Notes under the pieces: model-generated
What the model was told of the DNA's origin: nothing
Seen by the model: the letters and a program-made list of their open reading frames with translations, nothing else
Database searches by the model: none
In this document: positions 16,779 to 17,008 of the stretch, in pieces
Layout of the letters: every line of letters starts with the position of its first letter
How positions within the stretch are numbered: the stretch's first letter is position 1
Assembly: GCA_037447655.1 (NCBI GenBank)
Contig: JBBHKE010002135.1
Location: forward strand, 584,542-601,549
Direction of reading: 5' to 3'
From: Zygnema cylindricum
Taxonomy: Eukaryota; Streptophyta; Zygnematophyceae; Zygnematales; Zygnemataceae
Length of the DNA: 17,008 nt
Program-made: the position numbers and the translations under genes

Positions 16779-17008
16779 TGAGAGAAAGGAAACGAAAAAA
16801 GTGTACTTCTTCGGGCCAATCAAAGCCCGGTAGCCGTCATTTCAAAGCCGTACAACTGATTGGACAGAATATGAGTCTTCAGATGAATATCGTACGGCCC
16901 TAACTCGTATAGCCAAGGAATAACCGTTTTTAGACCTAACATTCCTGAACTTGTAAGCTAGAAAACAAAAGTGAAGAAAAAAAAAAAACAAAAGGAAAAG
17001 AAAGACGA
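16779..17008. repeat. Dispersed repeat copy C, cut by window end
   Basis: It aligns with copy B (2680-2910) from tgagagaaagg to the terminal aaaggaaaagaaagacga, including ccaatcaaag, agccgtcatttcaaagccgtacaa, tatcgtacggccctaactcgta, ggaataaccgtttttagacct and gctagaaaacaaaagtgaag. Similarity to B and A stops upstream of 16779. It runs off the window, so its full length is unknown. Its place next to the truncated gag makes it a candidate 5' LTR of the minus-strand Ty3 element. Confidence 0.85.

Overview
This is eukaryotic, AT-rich, non-coding DNA that consists largely of old, nested transposable elements. I see no intact host gene, no rRNA or tRNA gene, no CRISPR array and no bacterial-style operon. 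The plant-type LTR signals (initiator-Met primer binding sites, GGGGAG|TGTT polypurine/LTR junctions) and a Ty3 element carrying a cytosine methyltransferase and a PHD finger point to the green lineage, most likely a streptophyte alga or an early-diverging land plant. The organism call is inference.

Layout. 1-1063: AT-rich DNA with poly-T runs and no gene. 1064-1259 and 1286-1561: two small terminal-inverted-repeat elements; the second has perfect 17-bp ends and a perfect 8-bp target duplication (hAT-type MITE). 1960-3800: a zone very rich in CCGTAC/GTACGG that holds two copies (A, B) of a ~230-bp repeat and three 26-bp tandem units. 3943-6074: an LTR (X) with 9-bp inverted ends, followed by a primer binding site and a broken gag-position ORF (6145-6608). 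LTR X is itself interrupted by a second LTR family (Y, 4301-5278) with a tandem repeat in front of it. 6600-8700: a Ty1/copia pol fragment on the minus strand, split by a 1.43-kb Y-family insertion (6894-8326).

10250-16650, minus strand: a decayed but readable Ty3/gypsy polyprotein. In its own 5'->3' order it has gag with zinc knuckles, aspartic protease, C5-cytosine methyltransferase, pre-RT spacer, reverse transcriptase, RNase H, integrase (HHCC and DDE), a post-integrase domain and a C-terminal PHD finger. Every part has stops or frameshifts, so the copy is dead, but domain order and motifs are clear. 16690-17008 returns to the CCGTAC-rich sequence and holds a third copy (C) of the 230-bp repeat, cut by the window edge. 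The nest is therefore bracketed by related sequence, possibly the LTRs of the Ty3 element.

The main point of interest is the Ty3 element. It would have carried both a DNA-methylation writer (the methyltransferase) and a likely histone reader (the PHD finger after integrase), suggesting a retrotransposon that could mark its own DNA and choose its chromatin target.
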